Origin: Saccharicrinis carchari
GTDB taxonomy: Bacteria; Bacteroidota; Bacteroidia; Bacteroidales; Marinilabiliaceae
NCBI RefSeq assembly: GCF_900182605.1
Contig: NZ_FXTB01000005.1
Span: 124,001-188,000, forward strand
Direction of reading: 5' to 3'
Length of the DNA: 64,000 nucleotides
Position numbers and translations under genes: made by a program
Shown here: positions 26,668-35,793 of the stretch, one piece after another
Position numbering within the stretch: the stretch's first letter is position 1
How the letters are laid out: each line of letters opens with the position of its first letter
Notes under the pieces: model-generated
Told to the model about the DNA's origin: nothing
The model's database searches: none
Seen by the model: the letters and a program-made list of their open reading frames with translations, nothing else

Positions 26668-26699
26668 ATTGATTAACCTTGCAAAAATGGTTATCTTTA
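26668..26699 (+). promoter_or_regulatory. Promoter of tonB
   Basis: ATTG at 26668-26671, 20 bases, then TATCTTTA at 26692-26699, one base off TAnnTTTG. The tonB ATG follows 23 bases later. Confidence 0.55.
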
Positions 26700-26721
26700 G
26701 ACATCAAAAACTAATTTTATT

Positions 26722-27402
26722 ATGGAAGTAAAAAAGTCACCAAAAGCGGATCTAGAAAACAAAAAAAGCGTTTTCATGCAGATTGGTTTGGTAGTGGTCT
26801 TAGCTATTGTGTTAATTGCATTCGAATGGTCAACCACGGATGTTGACGCCAGCACGTTCGACATGATTGACGACGTTGAAGCTGAGGAGGAAATTGTACC
26901 CATTACCCGGCAGGAAGAGGTTAAACCACCACCACCACCACCGCCACCAAAGGTAATCGATGTGTTAAACATTGTGGATGATGATGTGGAGCTTGATGAG
27001 GAGTTGGATATCGAGGATACAGAAATCGATGAAGATACAGAAATTGAATTTGATCTTTCCTTAGAAGAAGAAGAGACGGATGATGCACCCGTGTTTTTTA
27101 TTGTGGAAGAAATGCCTGAATTTCCGGGTGGTGACACCGAACTGAGAAAATACATTGCCCAATCGGTTAAGTATCCGGTAATTGCACAGGAAAATGGTAT
27201 TCAAGGTCGCGTTTACGTACAGTTTGTTGTGGGCACCGACGGCGGTGTAACACAGGTAAAAGTAGCGAGAGGGGTTGACCCTAACTTAGACAAAGAAGCC
27301 ATACGTGTGGTTCAGTCCATGCCAAAGTGGAAACCCGGAAAACAGCGGGGTAAGGCGGTAAAAGTATCTTATACCGTGCCTATTAACTTTGTACTGCAAT
27401 AG
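26722..27402 (+). CDS. tonB: Energy transducer TonB
   Basis: Couples the inner-membrane proton force to outer-membrane receptors. The 226-residue protein has one N-terminal membrane helix (about residues 21-35), a run of Pro (about residues 72-79) followed by a long Asp/Glu-rich linker, and a C-terminal TonB domain (from MPEFPGGD, about residue 132) ending in YTVPINFVLQ. The acidic linker replaces the Lys-Pro/Glu-Pro spacer of enteric TonB. It has its own promoter and a strong terminator. No exbB or exbD is present nearby. Confidence 0.92.
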   Translation: MEVKKSPKADLENKKSVFMQIGLVVVLAIVLIAFEWSTTDVDASTFDMIDDVEAEEEIVPITRQEEVKPPPPPPPPKVIDVLNIVDDDVELDEELDIEDTEIDEDTEIEFDLSLEEEETDDAPVFFIVEEMPEFPGGDTELRKYIAQSVKYPVIAQENGIQGRVYVQFVVGTDGGVTQVKVARGVDPNLDKEAIRVVQSMPKWKPGKQRGKAVKVSYTVPINFVLQ

Positions 27403-27427
27403 CAAAAAATATTATTGTTAAAATAAG

Positions 27428-27460
27428 AAAAAAAGAGGCATCTGTGATGCCTCTTTTTTT
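27428..27460 (+). terminator. Intrinsic terminator of tonB
   Basis: A 15-pair stem (A7 GAGGCATC with GATGCCTC T7) around TGT, 25 bases after the tonB stop. Confidence 0.88.
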
Positions 27461-27524
27461 TATGTAAATTTTTTAGCACTGTCCCTGTGCAAACCAAAAA
27501 TAGATTTAGTATATAAAAATTACA

Positions 27525-27532
27525 TATCTTTG
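27525..27532 (+). promoter_or_regulatory. -7 box of the hflX promoter
   Basis: TATCTTTG matches TAnnTTTG exactly and lies 22 bases before the hflX ATG. No clear -33 box was seen. Confidence 0.45.
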
Positions 27533-27554
27533 GGAGTTTTTTTAAATTAACTGA

Positions 27555-28793
27555 ATGACAGACCATATATTTACAAATAAAGAGTTAGAGAAGGTGATAT
27601 TGGTGGGTTTGCGAACCCCGGGAATTAGCGATGCATTGCTAAACGAATATTTGGACGAATTGGCTTTTTTAGCCGAAACAGCCGGTGCTGTGCCGGTAAA
27701 AAGATATACCCAAAGCCTGCCCATAGCCGACAATAAAACATTTGTTGGCAAGGGAAAACTGGAAGAGGTGCTGGAAGGGGTAAAAGTTTACGAAGCCAAT
27801 TGTGTCATCTTCGACGATGAGCTGAGCCCTTCTCAGTTGCGAAACCTCGAAGGAATATTAAAAGTAAGAATACTGGACAGAACCAATCTGATTCTGGATA
27901 TTTTTGCCCAGAATGCCAAAACGGCTGCTGCAAAAACTCAGGTAGAGCTGGCACAATACCAATATCTGTTGCCTCGTTTAACCCGCATGTGGACGCACCT
28001 GGAACGACAACGGGGTGGTATTGGTATGCGGGGACCGGGCGAAACGGAAATTGAAACAGATCGTAGGATTATCCGTGACAAGATTGCAAAGCTGAAAACA
28101 GATCTAAAAAAAATAGATAAGCAGAAATCAACACAGCGACAAAATAGGGGTAAGATGGTAAGGGTAGCGCTGGTAGGTTATACCAATGTGGGTAAATCTA
28201 CCCTGATGAACACCTTGAGTAAATCATCGGTGCTAACCGAAAATAAGCTTTTTGCCACGCTTGATACCACGGTACGAAAGGTGGTAATAGGCAATCTGCC
28301 ATTTTTGATGGCAGATACCGTTGGTTTTATCCGTAAGCTTCCACACCATTTAGTCGATTCCTTTAAATCTACCTTAGATGAGGTGCGCGAGGCAGATATT
28401 TTGGTGCACGTGGTGGATATTTCGCATGGTGGCTTCGAACAGCAGATTCAGATTGTGAATGAAACCTTGCGCGAACTGGATAAAACGGAAAAGAAAATGC
28501 TGATGGTATTTAATAAAATTGATGCATTTTCTTATTCTCCAAAGGACAGCGACGATTTAAGCCCTATGGTTCAGGAAAATTACTCGCTGCAAGACCTGAA
28601 AAAAAGCTGGATGGCTAAAGATGTAGAATCTGTGTTTATATCTGCCAAGAGCAAAGAGAACCTCAATGATTTTAAGGAGTTGATATACAGCGAGGTTAGG
28701 AAAATACATACAGCTCGTTTCCCGTATAATGATTTTTTATATCCAACCATTAATTTTGACGAAGCGGATAGCTCCAACGAGGAGGAGACTTAA
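27555..28793 (+). CDS. hflX: Ribosome-associated GTPase HflX
   Basis: GTPase that binds and can split stalled ribosomes (known of the family). The 412-residue protein has an N-terminal HflX domain (TPGISDALLNEYLDELAFL ... FVGKGKLEEV), a glycine-rich linker (GGIGMRGPGETEIETDRR), and a G domain with G1 GYTNVGKST, G3 DTVGF and G4 NKID. A short C-terminal region follows. It is monocistronic with its own -7 box. Confidence 0.95.
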   Translation: MTDHIFTNKELEKVILVGLRTPGISDALLNEYLDELAFLAETAGAVPVKRYTQSLPIADNKTFVGKGKLEEVLEGVKVYEANCVIFDDELSPSQLRNLEGILKVRILDRTNLILDIFAQNAKTAAAKTQVELAQYQYLLPRLTRMWTHLERQRGGIGMRGPGETEIETDRRIIRDKIAKLKTDLKKIDKQKSTQRQNRGKMVRVALVGYTNVGKSTLMNTLSKSSVLTENKLFATLDTTVRKVVIGNLPFLMADTVGFIRKLPHHLVDSFKSTLDEVREADILVHVVDISHGGFEQQIQIVNETLRELDKTEKKMLMVFNKIDAFSYSPKDSDDLSPMVQENYSLQDLKKSWMAKDVESVFISAKSKENLNDFKELIYSEVRKIHTARFPYNDFLYPTINFDEADSSNEEET

Positions 28794-28869
28794 CTATTAA
28801 TAACGGTTGGTATTTAAGCACCTGTGCTTATTAGTCAGGCAAGTGGTAATATGGGCTCGAAACAGCATA

Positions 28870-29406
28870 TCAGCAAAAGCTTAACTGTGTTGGGATATTA
28901 AGGCTGTTTTCGAGTAAAAGAAGTTTTCTTTTTGCAAACAGCCCTCCGGCATATCCAACCATTTTACCCTTGCTGCCAATAACCCTGTGGCAGGGAACAA
29001 TAATAGACAGGGCGTTGGCGCCATTGGCGGCAGCTACTGCACGGATGGCTTTTTCCTTGCCTAAAGTACGTGATAGGTCAAGGTAGCTGCAAGTATGGCC
29101 GTAGGGTATTTTGATGAGCTGGTGCCACACTTTTTGCTGAAAATCGGTACCCACAAAATGCAAAGGGAGCTCAAATTGTTTTCGTTGCCTGGCAAAGTAT
29201 TGCTCGAGTTGTAGCACTGTGTTATGTATTACGGCGGAATCACCCGTTGCATAAGTACAGCCTAGCGCAGTTTGAATTCGCTTGTCAATTTTAGCCCGCA
29301 TCGTACGGTAACGCCAATCGCACAGGCACAATTGGTTAAGGTGCGAACCGATAATCAGTTCGCCAACAGGTGTGTGGTGGTATTTAATAATAATGCTCAA
29401 TGCCAC
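28870..29406 (-). CDS. ogt: Methylated-DNA--protein-cysteine methyltransferase
   Basis: Repairs O6-alkylguanine by transferring the alkyl group to its own Cys. The 178-residue protein carries the acceptor motif IIVPCHRVIG with the Cys, preceded by the RAVAAANGAN block of the DNA-binding helix-turn-helix. It lies three bases downstream of dusB on the same strand, so it is probably the last gene of the run from 32087 to 28870. There is no fused Ada regulatory domain. Confidence 0.93.
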   Translation of the reverse strand: MALSIIIKYHHTPVGELIIGSHLNQLCLCDWRYRTMRAKIDKRIQTALGCTYATGDSAVIHNTVLQLEQYFARQRKQFELPLHFVGTDFQQKVWHQLIKIPYGHTCSYLDLSRTLGKEKAIRAVAAANGANALSIIVPCHRVIGSKGKMVGYAGGLFAKRKLLLLENSLNIPTQLSFC

Positions 29407-29409
29407 TAT

Positions 29410-30408
29410 TTATGGTTCAACCAACGAAACGCCATCCGCATATCTATCTTTGATTTCATTTAGGCAGGCGTGAACTTCGTCTGCAGTAGCAGCCCGAAGC
29501 ATTTTAATTTTCAGGTTTCTAAAATCGTGCAAGCCCTTAAAAGTAACTGCCAGGTGACGTCGCATATGTAAAATGCCGCGTCTCTCGCCCAGCCATTCTA
29601 TGTTTTTATCCAATTGCTCCGCAATCATTTTTACATGCTCCGGTATCATTGGAGGGTCCAGTATTTTACCGGTATCTAAATAATGGCGCACCTCCTTAAA
29701 TATCCACGGGCGGCCAATGGAGGGACGCCCAATCATAAGCGCATCAACACCATATCTGTTTAAGTATAATTTGGCCTTTTGCGGACTCGTTAAATCACCG
29801 TTACCTATGATGGGGATATGTATTCTGGGATTATTTTTTACCTCACCGATTAAAGTCCAGTCGGCCTCTCCCGTATACATTTGTGCACGTGTTCTTCCGT
29901 GAATGGTAAGTGCCTGTATTCCTGTGTCCTGAAGCTGTTCTGCCAGTTCAACAATTATTTTAGATTCTTCGTCCCAGCCTAAACGAGTTTTAACCGTAAC
30001 AGGCAGTTTTACGGCCTGCACAATTTTACGCGTCATCTCCAACATTTTAGGTATATCTCGTAACATGCCGGAGCCCGCACCTTTATTGGCTATTTTTTTT
30101 ACCGGGCAACCAAAATTGATGTCAATGAGTTCGGGGCCGTTTTGTTCGGCTATTTTGGCGGCTTCTACCATGGCCTCCACATCTTTTCCGTAGAGCTGGA
30201 TGCCTACAGGACGCTCCTCGTCAAAAATAGTTAGTTTGCGTTGGGTGCTTTGTACGCTGCGCACCAAGGCATCCGCCGAAACAAATTCGGTATACATTAA
30301 ATCGGCACCATATTTTTTACACAACAGCCTAAACGATGGATCGGTAACGTCTTCCATTGGTGCCAATAACAGGGGAGCCTCCCTTAACTCTAAATTTCCT
30401 ATCTTCAC
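29410..30408 (-). CDS. dusB: tRNA-dihydrouridine synthase (DusB-type)
   Basis: FMN enzyme reducing uridines in tRNA to dihydrouridine. The 332-residue protein has the N-terminal LLAPMEDVTDPSFR, the catalytic Cys in DINFGCPVKKI, the TVKTRLGW and IHGRTRAQMYTGEADW blocks, and GNGD of the FMN phosphate site. The start is GTG (30406-30408), whose G is also the last base of the TAG stop of the thioredoxin-like gene upstream, so translation is probably coupled. Confidence 0.94.
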   Translation of the reverse strand: MKIGNLELREAPLLLAPMEDVTDPSFRLLCKKYGADLMYTEFVSADALVRSVQSTQRKLTIFDEERPVGIQLYGKDVEAMVEAAKIAEQNGPELIDINFGCPVKKIANKGAGSGMLRDIPKMLEMTRKIVQAVKLPVTVKTRLGWDEESKIIVELAEQLQDTGIQALTIHGRTRAQMYTGEADWTLIGEVKNNPRIHIPIIGNGDLTSPQKAKLYLNRYGVDALMIGRPSIGRPWIFKEVRHYLDTGKILDPPMIPEHVKMIAEQLDKNIEWLGERRGILHMRRHLAVTFKGLHDFRNLKIKMLRAATADEVHACLNEIKDRYADGVSLVEP

Positions 30409-31010
30409 TATTCTTCTATTAATTTATGCAGCAGTTCCTTAAAAGATGCACTGTTCCATTTCGCCGCTCCTATTTTCTGAACTACCAACTCACCATTCTT
30501 CGAAATAATATAGGTGGCGGGTATGCTTTGTGAGTACAATAGCTGTGGCAATTCGTCTAAATAATGATAGGAGGGTACTGCATAATCTTTTTTTGCCAAA
30601 AACTTTTGTACTACAGATAAATCCTCGTTGCTCAGCAATACAAACTCAACTTCTTCACCGTATTCTTTGTATAGCTCATTTATCGCAGGAAATTCAGCTA
30701 TACACGGACCGCACCAGGTAGCCCATAAGTTTAAAAAAACCACCTTGCCCTTTAAGTCAGAAAACTTTTTGATTTGTCCTTCGCTATTCAAGTATCTCCA
30801 CTGGTAATCTTCCTTCGTTAATCGGATTCCTTCGTCACTTTCCGTGGGCGAAAGCATGGTATAGCGGATAACGAATGAACTGATAGTTTTCCGGGTAGAT
30901 GGATTTATCATGGCAATAAACAAAGCCAGCAACATAAAATCAATGATGATTCCTGCCTTTGTTTTTCGTGCCTTATATTTATTCCACTGTGCTTTTATAA
31001 AACTGCTCAT
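30408..31010 (-). CDS. TlpA/ResA-like membrane-anchored thioredoxin
   Basis: A 200-residue protein with one N-terminal membrane helix (about residues 21-38) and an exported thioredoxin fold of the AhpC/TSA-redoxin type. The active site is WATWCGPC near residue 95. It probably reduces or delivers electrons to a periplasmic partner, as in cytochrome c maturation or thiol homeostasis (family knowledge). Its start overlaps the stop of the upstream gene as ATGA, and its stop overlaps the dusB start, showing a tightly packed operon. Confidence 0.88.
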   Translation of the reverse strand: MSSFIKAQWNKYKARKTKAGIIIDFMLLALFIAMINPSTRKTISSFVIRYTMLSPTESDEGIRLTKEDYQWRYLNSEGQIKKFSDLKGKVVFLNLWATWCGPCIAEFPAINELYKEYGEEVEFVLLSNEDLSVVQKFLAKKDYAVPSYHYLDELPQLLYSQSIPATYIISKNGELVVQKIGAAKWNSASFKELLHKLIEE

Positions 31011-31681
31011 CCTATTCTTTTAAATGTCAACCAACTAGGCCATTTTATGCTTTTATATGTTGTGCCTGTGGTACTGTTTATTTCCATTCGTAATGTTTTA
31101 TATTTAGTAAGCCCTTCAACATTATCGTAGAACTTTTGCGCATCTATATTAAATTTATGACCTGTACCCGGGGTAAGGGTTATAGGGAAATAATTTTGTC
31201 CGCCAATGTTTTTAATAATGAAGGCCCGTTTTTTATTTCCTTTAAAAAAACAAAGTGTTGGATTGTTAAACGTAATGGAAGTGCTGGTTCTGTTTATCAA
31301 AAACACCCTTAGTATCAGGTGGCCGGTTGTTTTGTTTTTGTAATGGTTTACTTTAAATATAACCACTTTAGGAAGCATTTTGTCCAGCCATCCATAGCGT
31401 CGGGCAACAAATAAAGCAAGCAGGATCGCCGTCATTATTAGCAGGCTGTTCAAATTGTTCGCAGGCCCGGGTGGTTTTTCCGTCTCACTGTTTTCATGGG
31501 GCAATAACTCATCCTGGGGTGCCGGCTGCGTTATCTCTTTATACTGCGGCTCGGGTGAACGAATGGCTTGCTGCGCTCCCTTGCTGCATATTTGCAGCAT
31601 AAGGGCAGTTCCCAGTAAAACGTAAATAATTATCCTGTTTTTTTTTATAAAAGACAGGAAACTAATAATAGATTGGTTCAT
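31007..31681 (-). CDS. Conserved membrane protein of unknown function
   Basis: Not recognised. The frame runs upstream to 31834, but that part overlaps the preceding gene, so the ATG at 31681 (MNQSIISFLSF) is preferred, giving 224 residues. Two hydrophobic helices are visible: about residues 14-28 (IIIYVLLGTALML) and about 82-96 (SLLIMTAILLALFV). Between them lies a Pro/Glu-rich stretch, and after them a soluble beta-rich domain of about 125 residues (VVIFKVNHYKNKTTGHLILRV...). This suggests a domain held at the membrane surface. It overlaps the thioredoxin-like gene by four bases (ATGA). Function unknown. Confidence 0.65.
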   Translation of the reverse strand: MNQSIISFLSFIKKNRIIIYVLLGTALMLQICSKGAQQAIRSPEPQYKEITQPAPQDELLPHENSETEKPPGPANNLNSLLIMTAILLALFVARRYGWLDKMLPKVVIFKVNHYKNKTTGHLILRVFLINRTSTSITFNNPTLCFFKGNKKRAFIIKNIGGQNYFPITLTPGTGHKFNIDAQKFYDNVEGLTKYKTLRMEINSTTGTTYKSIKWPSWLTFKRIG

Positions 31682-31694
31682 ATACTTTTTACAA

Positions 31695-32087
31695 CTATTT
31701 TTTAGTAAGAGGGAAAGGTATAAGGCCTTTATAGTTGATGTAAAACTCCCCGCCGGAAACCGGCTTCGACATTTCTTCATCATTTTCTCCATTGGCATTG
31801 GCGATGCCCACACTTGCATACCAACAGGTGGCATCGTGCTTTGCGGCCAATTTTCTTACCTGCTGTATCGTTTCGGGTAGTACGATGCCCATATCAGGGT
31901 AGTAAGCGGTTTTAACCACAATCATCTGAAAAATGCCATCTTTTTTGGCCAGTATTTGCGGATTAATATCTAGCTCCTTGCGTACGTTAAGAACTTCATA
32001 GCCCTTATCCACCAAATCTTTATACACCACCTTGATTCCTAAAAAATGCAATTCCTCTAAATTTAATATATCTGCCATGATAAGCAT
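31695..32087 (-). CDS. Conserved hypothetical protein
   Basis: A 130-residue soluble protein I do not recognise. It has no signal peptide or membrane segment. It is a mixed alpha/beta sequence with an N-terminal ADILNLEELHFLGIKVVYKD, a central MIVVKTAYYPD strand and an AKHDATCWYASVGIAN segment. The start could be the ATG at 32087 or, three codons later, at 32078 (MADILNL). It is first of a five-gene minus-strand series with the membrane protein, thioredoxin-like protein, dusB and ogt. No promoter could be placed with confidence in the gap up to tRNA-Gln. Confidence 0.65.
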   Translation of the reverse strand: MLIMADILNLEELHFLGIKVVYKDLVDKGYEVLNVRKELDINPQILAKKDGIFQMIVVKTAYYPDMGIVLPETIQQVRKLAAKHDATCWYASVGIANANGENDEEMSKPVSGGEFYINYKGLIPFPLTKK

Positions 32088-32291
32088 TTAATTCTGTGTG
32101 AAATAAGATGCAAAATTGTAAAAATAAAAGCAGATAGGCAATTCTGTAATTGTTATTAAGCGATAAAATAAGGTGTGGTAAAATCAAAGTGGAAATCCGC
32201 TGACTGTAATTGCGTAACAGGTAAGTTGGGTGGTTGCAGAACAAATAGCAACCATGCATTCCTAAGATCCAGATCGCGATTTTCTTGCATA

Positions 32292-32327
32292 AAAAAAGCT
32301 TGAAACAGTACTGTTTCAAGCTTTTTT
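32292..32327. terminator. Intrinsic terminator after tRNA-Gln
   Basis: A 17-pair stem, A6 GCTTGAAACAG with CTGTTTCAAGC T6, almost without a loop. It lies directly after tRNA-Gln on the minus strand and can work in both directions. Confidence 0.85.
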
Positions 32328-32328
32328 G

Positions 32329-32401
32329 TTGTCCCACTAGGGCTCGAACCTAGACTCTTCTGGACCAAAACCAGACGTGTTGCCAATTACACCATGGGAC
32401 A
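32329..32401 (-). tRNA. tRNA-Gln (anticodon TTG)
   Basis: Cloverleaf with acceptor TGTCCCA/TGGGACA, D arm TGGTGTAATTGGCAACA, anticodon stem TCTGG/CCAGA around TTTTGGT giving anticodon TTG, and T arm CTAGG-TTCGAGC-CCTAG. The CCA end is not encoded. A strong terminator follows within two bases. Confidence 0.93.
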
Positions 32402-32676
32402 ATCCTCGTATCTTTCTTTTTGAAAGCGATGCAAAAGTAGGCCTTTTTTTGATTCGTGCAAAATTATTCTTCACTTTTTTAAATCATTCCTACTATATGC
32501 TATATTACTACTCCTCCATTGTGGTGCCTATTCCTTTGTAGCCCTTTGTATTAAGTGTTTTATGGCTGATGGTGAAAAGGGAAAAAATTATTTTCACATA
32601 AGGGTAAAAGCAGCAAAAAATTAATCTGCTTACACTTATTTTAGGTATAATTGTGCCTCAAGACGTCATTTTTTTT

Positions 32677-35592
32677 ATGAAACCATATATTTTGGCTAAG
32701 ATTACAGCAAGGCAAACAGGTGGGTATTTTGTTTTTGCATTCAGTTGGGTACTTTATCTTATTACTTTATCGCCCACGGTAAGTTTTTGGGATTCCGGTG
32801 AATTTATTGCCTGTGCCAATGGCTTGGAGATTGGGCATGCGCCGGGTGCCCCTTTTTACCTTATGCTGTCAAAGGTTCTTTCGGCTTTTGTTCCTGCTGC
32901 ATCTGTAGCTTTTTGTATTAATCTGTTATCGGCTATAGCTTCGGCTGTTACCATCTGGCTTTTATATTCTACACTGCTACTCATTATTGATAAGATAAAG
33001 GATAAGCAAGTTTCCCGTAGTCCCGATAACAGCTTTATCCTGCCTGCTTTAGTTGGCTCACTTACTTTTGCTGTGAGCGATACCTTTTGGTTTTCGGCTG
33101 TTGAGGCAGAGGTGTATGCCTTATCGCTGCTTTTTACGGCCTTTACGCTTTGGGCGGTTTTAAAATGGGAAACAGAGCTGCCCAATACCCATGCGCATCG
33201 CTGGCTTCTGTTAATAGCCTTTAGCATGGGCTTGTCGGTGGGTGTGCATCTGCTTAATTTATTATGCATTCCTGTAATTTTTTATTGGGTATATATCCAT
33301 CTCTATCCAAACAAAAAACACAAGCATGTACAAGGACTGGCGATGGGACTGGCTGTTTTATTTATTGTGCATTTTTTGGTCGTTGAAAATGGACTGTTTC
33401 TTGCAAAAAAAATGGAATTATGGGCTGTTAACGTACTAAACATGCCGCTGCATTCCGGTTTGTTGTGCTTTGTAGCTTTGCTGCTAAGCTTAATGGTGGC
33501 CGGAATCTATTTCTTCAGGAGAAGAAACCAACTGGTGCATTTCCTTTTTCTGACTTCATCTGTTTTTTTGTTGGGCTTATCGTCGTATGCAATGGTTATT
33601 ATCAGGGCCAATGCATATCCCGCCATCAACCTGAATAGTCCCACCGATGTTTTTTCCTTAGAATCGTTTATAAACCGCGAGCAATACGGACAGCGTCCGT
33701 TGCTACGGGGCGAATGGTTTGGGGCCGAGCATACGCAGATAGAGCCGGATTTTAATTATCGAGTAAATGATCAGGGCAAATATGAGTCGTATCCGCAAAG
33801 CCAAAAAATAAAATATAAGAAGGAGGATCTCAACTTTTTACAACGGATGTATAGCCCAAAGCCACAGCATATCCAGGGTTACCGTTACTGGACAGGCCTG
33901 CAAGATGGTGAAAGACCTACCTTGATGCACCAGGTTGAATTTATGCTGAGGTACCAGATTGGCCATATGTACTTCCGATATTTTATGTGGAACTTCTCGG
34001 GTCGCCAGAATCATTACCAAGGTCATGGCGACTTTTTAAACGGTAACTTCACCACCGGATTTCCTTTTATCGATAGTCGATTTTTGGGAAGCCGACATTT
34101 TTTACACAGCAACGAATTGACTAGCAGGGCCCGCAATCATTATTTTATGCTTCCCCTGCTATTTGGTTTTATAGGTATTCTTTTATTAGTGCAAAGAAAA
34201 AAATGGAGTGTGTTGCTTTTTTTGGGCGGCTTGTTTCTGCTCACGGGAGTAGGTATAACCCTTTATTTAAACCAACCTCCCTACGAACCACGCGAGAGAG
34301 ATTACGTGTTTGTTGGGAGCTTTTATGCGTATGCCCTATTTATTGGAATAGGGGTTTGGGCTTTGCTGCAAAAAATAAAGCAACTGTCGCCTTCGCGCTT
34401 TACTCAATGGGCTGCGCTGATAGCCGTTTTGCTTGCGCTTCCGGGGCTTATGCTCGCAAATAATTTTAACGATCATACTAGGAACGACCGAACTTTAGCC
34501 CGTGATTTGGCTGCATCGTACCTAAACAGCTGTGCACCCAATGCCATTCTTTTTACCTATGGCGATAACGATACCTATCCGCTGTGGTATTTGCAACAAG
34601 TAGAGGGCTTACGCCGGGATGTAAGTGTGGTAAATATAGGTCTTCTCTCAGCCGACTGGTATATTTTTCAACAAACTGTAGCACAAAAAGGCAGAAAGCC
34701 CCTGCAATTTTCTATACCTGTAGATAGGTATAAAACAGGAGATTTAGATTATGTAGCGGTTGTTAATAGCGCATCCAACCCCATAACGCTGGACCATGCC
34801 TTAGGTTTTGTTGGCGATACTGCAGCCAATACCCGGTTGGCTCTAAGCAGCACAAGTAAATTGGATTATATACCCTCAAATCAGTTACAGTTAAACAAGG
34901 CTTCCGGCTCTACTTTGAACATAAATAAAAGCTATTTAACGAAAGGAGAAGTGGCCTTAATTGATATGATAGCTAGCAATTATAGCAGTCGTCCTATTTA
35001 TTTTGGCAATGGCACACCCGCTTCGGCTATAATTGGCTTTAATAGATATGTATTTCCGTATGGGATAGTGGGTAGGCTGTTATTGGACATGGAGCAACCG
35101 GATACCGAAGAGTTATATCGGCTGCTGACCGAAAAGGTGCAACTGGGTATACCCGTAAAAAGTTGGTGGGATCAAACCTGTACCGATGCTATTCGTTTAT
35201 CGGGTTTGCAGAAATCTGTACAAGAGCTGGCCAGGAGTTTATTACAAAACGGGCAGAGGGAAAAGGCGCAACATCTGCTGGAAAAATATGTTGATCTCAG
35301 CCTTATATCCCACACCAATTCTCCGGAAACCAACCTGCCATGGATTGAGGTTTTATTTAAAGCTGGCTTAAATAAAATGGCTGTGGACTATCTCGAGAAA
35401 TCCACCTATTCCGTTATGCAGGATTTTAATTTTTATAGTTCATCCCAAATCTATTTGGGCGATAACATGTCCTATTATGCTAAAAGTGAATTGCTAACCC
35501 TAAAAAAGCTACATGCCATAGCCCGGGCTCATGGTGCGATGGAGTTGGCGCAGTGGATGGAGGCCGTATTGATGAGTGAAGGAGTAAAATAA
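32677..35592 (+). CDS. DUF2723 multispanning membrane protein (GT-C glycosyltransferase-like)
   Basis: A large protein of about 971 residues. The N-terminal half has about ten to twelve hydrophobic helices and starts with the DUF2723 signature LSPTVSFWDSGEF, which resembles the acidic first-loop motif of GT-C protein mannosyltransferases. A soluble loop (about 330-470) and a further membrane group follow, then a soluble C-terminal part of about 350 residues with an ENCE-like NDTYPLWYLQQVEG block. Homologues are common in Bacteroidota and are thought to glycosylate exported proteins (family inference). The ATG at 32677 is preferred; a GTG at 32653 would add eight residues. It stands alone between tRNA-Gln and the his leader. 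Confidence 0.85.
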   Translation: MKPYILAKITARQTGGYFVFAFSWVLYLITLSPTVSFWDSGEFIACANGLEIGHAPGAPFYLMLSKVLSAFVPAASVAFCINLLSAIASAVTIWLLYSTLLLIIDKIKDKQVSRSPDNSFILPALVGSLTFAVSDTFWFSAVEAEVYALSLLFTAFTLWAVLKWETELPNTHAHRWLLLIAFSMGLSVGVHLLNLLCIPVIFYWVYIHLYPNKKHKHVQGLAMGLAVLFIVHFLVVENGLFLAKKMELWAVNVLNMPLHSGLLCFVALLLSLMVAGIYFFRRRNQLVHFLFLTSSVFLLGLSSYAMVIIRANAYPAINLNSPTDVFSLESFINREQYGQRPLLRGEWFGAEHTQIEPDFNYRVNDQGKYESYPQSQKIKYKKEDLNFLQRMYSPKPQHIQGYRYWTGLQDGERPTLMHQVEFMLRYQIGHMYFRYFMWNFSGRQNHYQGHGDFLNGNFTTGFPFIDSRFLGSRHFLHSNELTSRARNHYFMLPLLFGFIGILLLVQRKKWSVLLFLGGLFLLTGVGITLYLNQPPYEPRERDYVFVGSFYAYALFIGIGVWALLQKIKQLSPSRFTQWAALIAVLLALPGLMLANNFNDHTRNDRTLARDLAASYLNSCAPNAILFTYGDNDTYPLWYLQQVEGLRRDVSVVNIGLLSADWYIFQQTVAQKGRKPLQFSIPVDRYKTGDLDYVAVVNSASNPITLDHALGFVGDTAANTRLALSSTSKLDYIPSNQLQLNKASGSTLNINKSYLTKGEVALIDMIASNYSSRPIYFGNGTPASAIIGFNRYVFPYGIVGRLLLDMEQPDTEELYRLLTEKVQLGIPVKSWWDQTCTDAIRLSGLQKSVQELARSLLQNGQREKAQHLLEKYVDLSLISHTNSPETNLPWIEVLFKAGLNKMAVDYLEKSTYSVMQDFNFYSSSQIYLGDNMSYYAKSELLTLKKLHAIARAHGAMELAQWMEAVLMSEGVK

Positions 35593-35602
35593 TGATAGAA
35601 AA

Positions 35603-35633
35603 TTTGGATTTTAAAAAAAACCATATACTTTTG
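35603..35633 (+). promoter_or_regulatory. Promoter of the his operon
   Basis: TTTG at 35603-35606, 19 bases, then TACTTTTG at 35626-35633: both boxes match the Bacteroidota consensus exactly. Transcription would start near 35640, just before the leader peptide at 35653. Confidence 0.78.
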
Positions 35634-35652
35634 CATGTATTCAATAAAAACT

Positions 35653-35706
35653 ATGACAAATTTCATACATCATTTCGGACATCATTCTGTTATCTACGAT
35701 AGGTAG
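35653..35706 (+). CDS. hisL: Histidine leader peptide (attenuator)
   Basis: Seventeen codons read MTNFIHHFGHHSVIYDR and a TAG stop. Four of the residues are His, in two pairs three codons apart. The frame lies between an excellent promoter and an intrinsic terminator that precedes hisG. Stalling of the ribosome at His codons when charged tRNA-His is scarce would free the downstream RNA to avoid the terminator, as in classic his attenuation. The His codons are all CAT. CGGAC (35676-35680) and GTCCG (35706-35710) can pair across the second half of the peptide and could be part of the pausing or alternative structure. The gene is too short for ordinary gene finders. Confidence 0.85.
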   Translation: MTNFIHHFGHHSVIYDR

Positions 35707-35733
35707 TCCGCATTGTTGTGTATAATAATATAG

Positions 35734-35770
35734 GAGGGCTTACCATATATGGGAAGCCCTCTTTTTTTTT
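35734..35770 (+). terminator. his attenuator terminator
   Basis: GAGGGCTT and AAGCCCTC pair around an inner CCATATATGG palindrome, followed by nine T. It lies 28 bases after the leader-peptide stop and 24 bases before hisG, the expected place for the attenuating terminator. Confidence 0.88.
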
Positions 35771-35793
35771 GAACGAGTAAAAACATAAACAAT

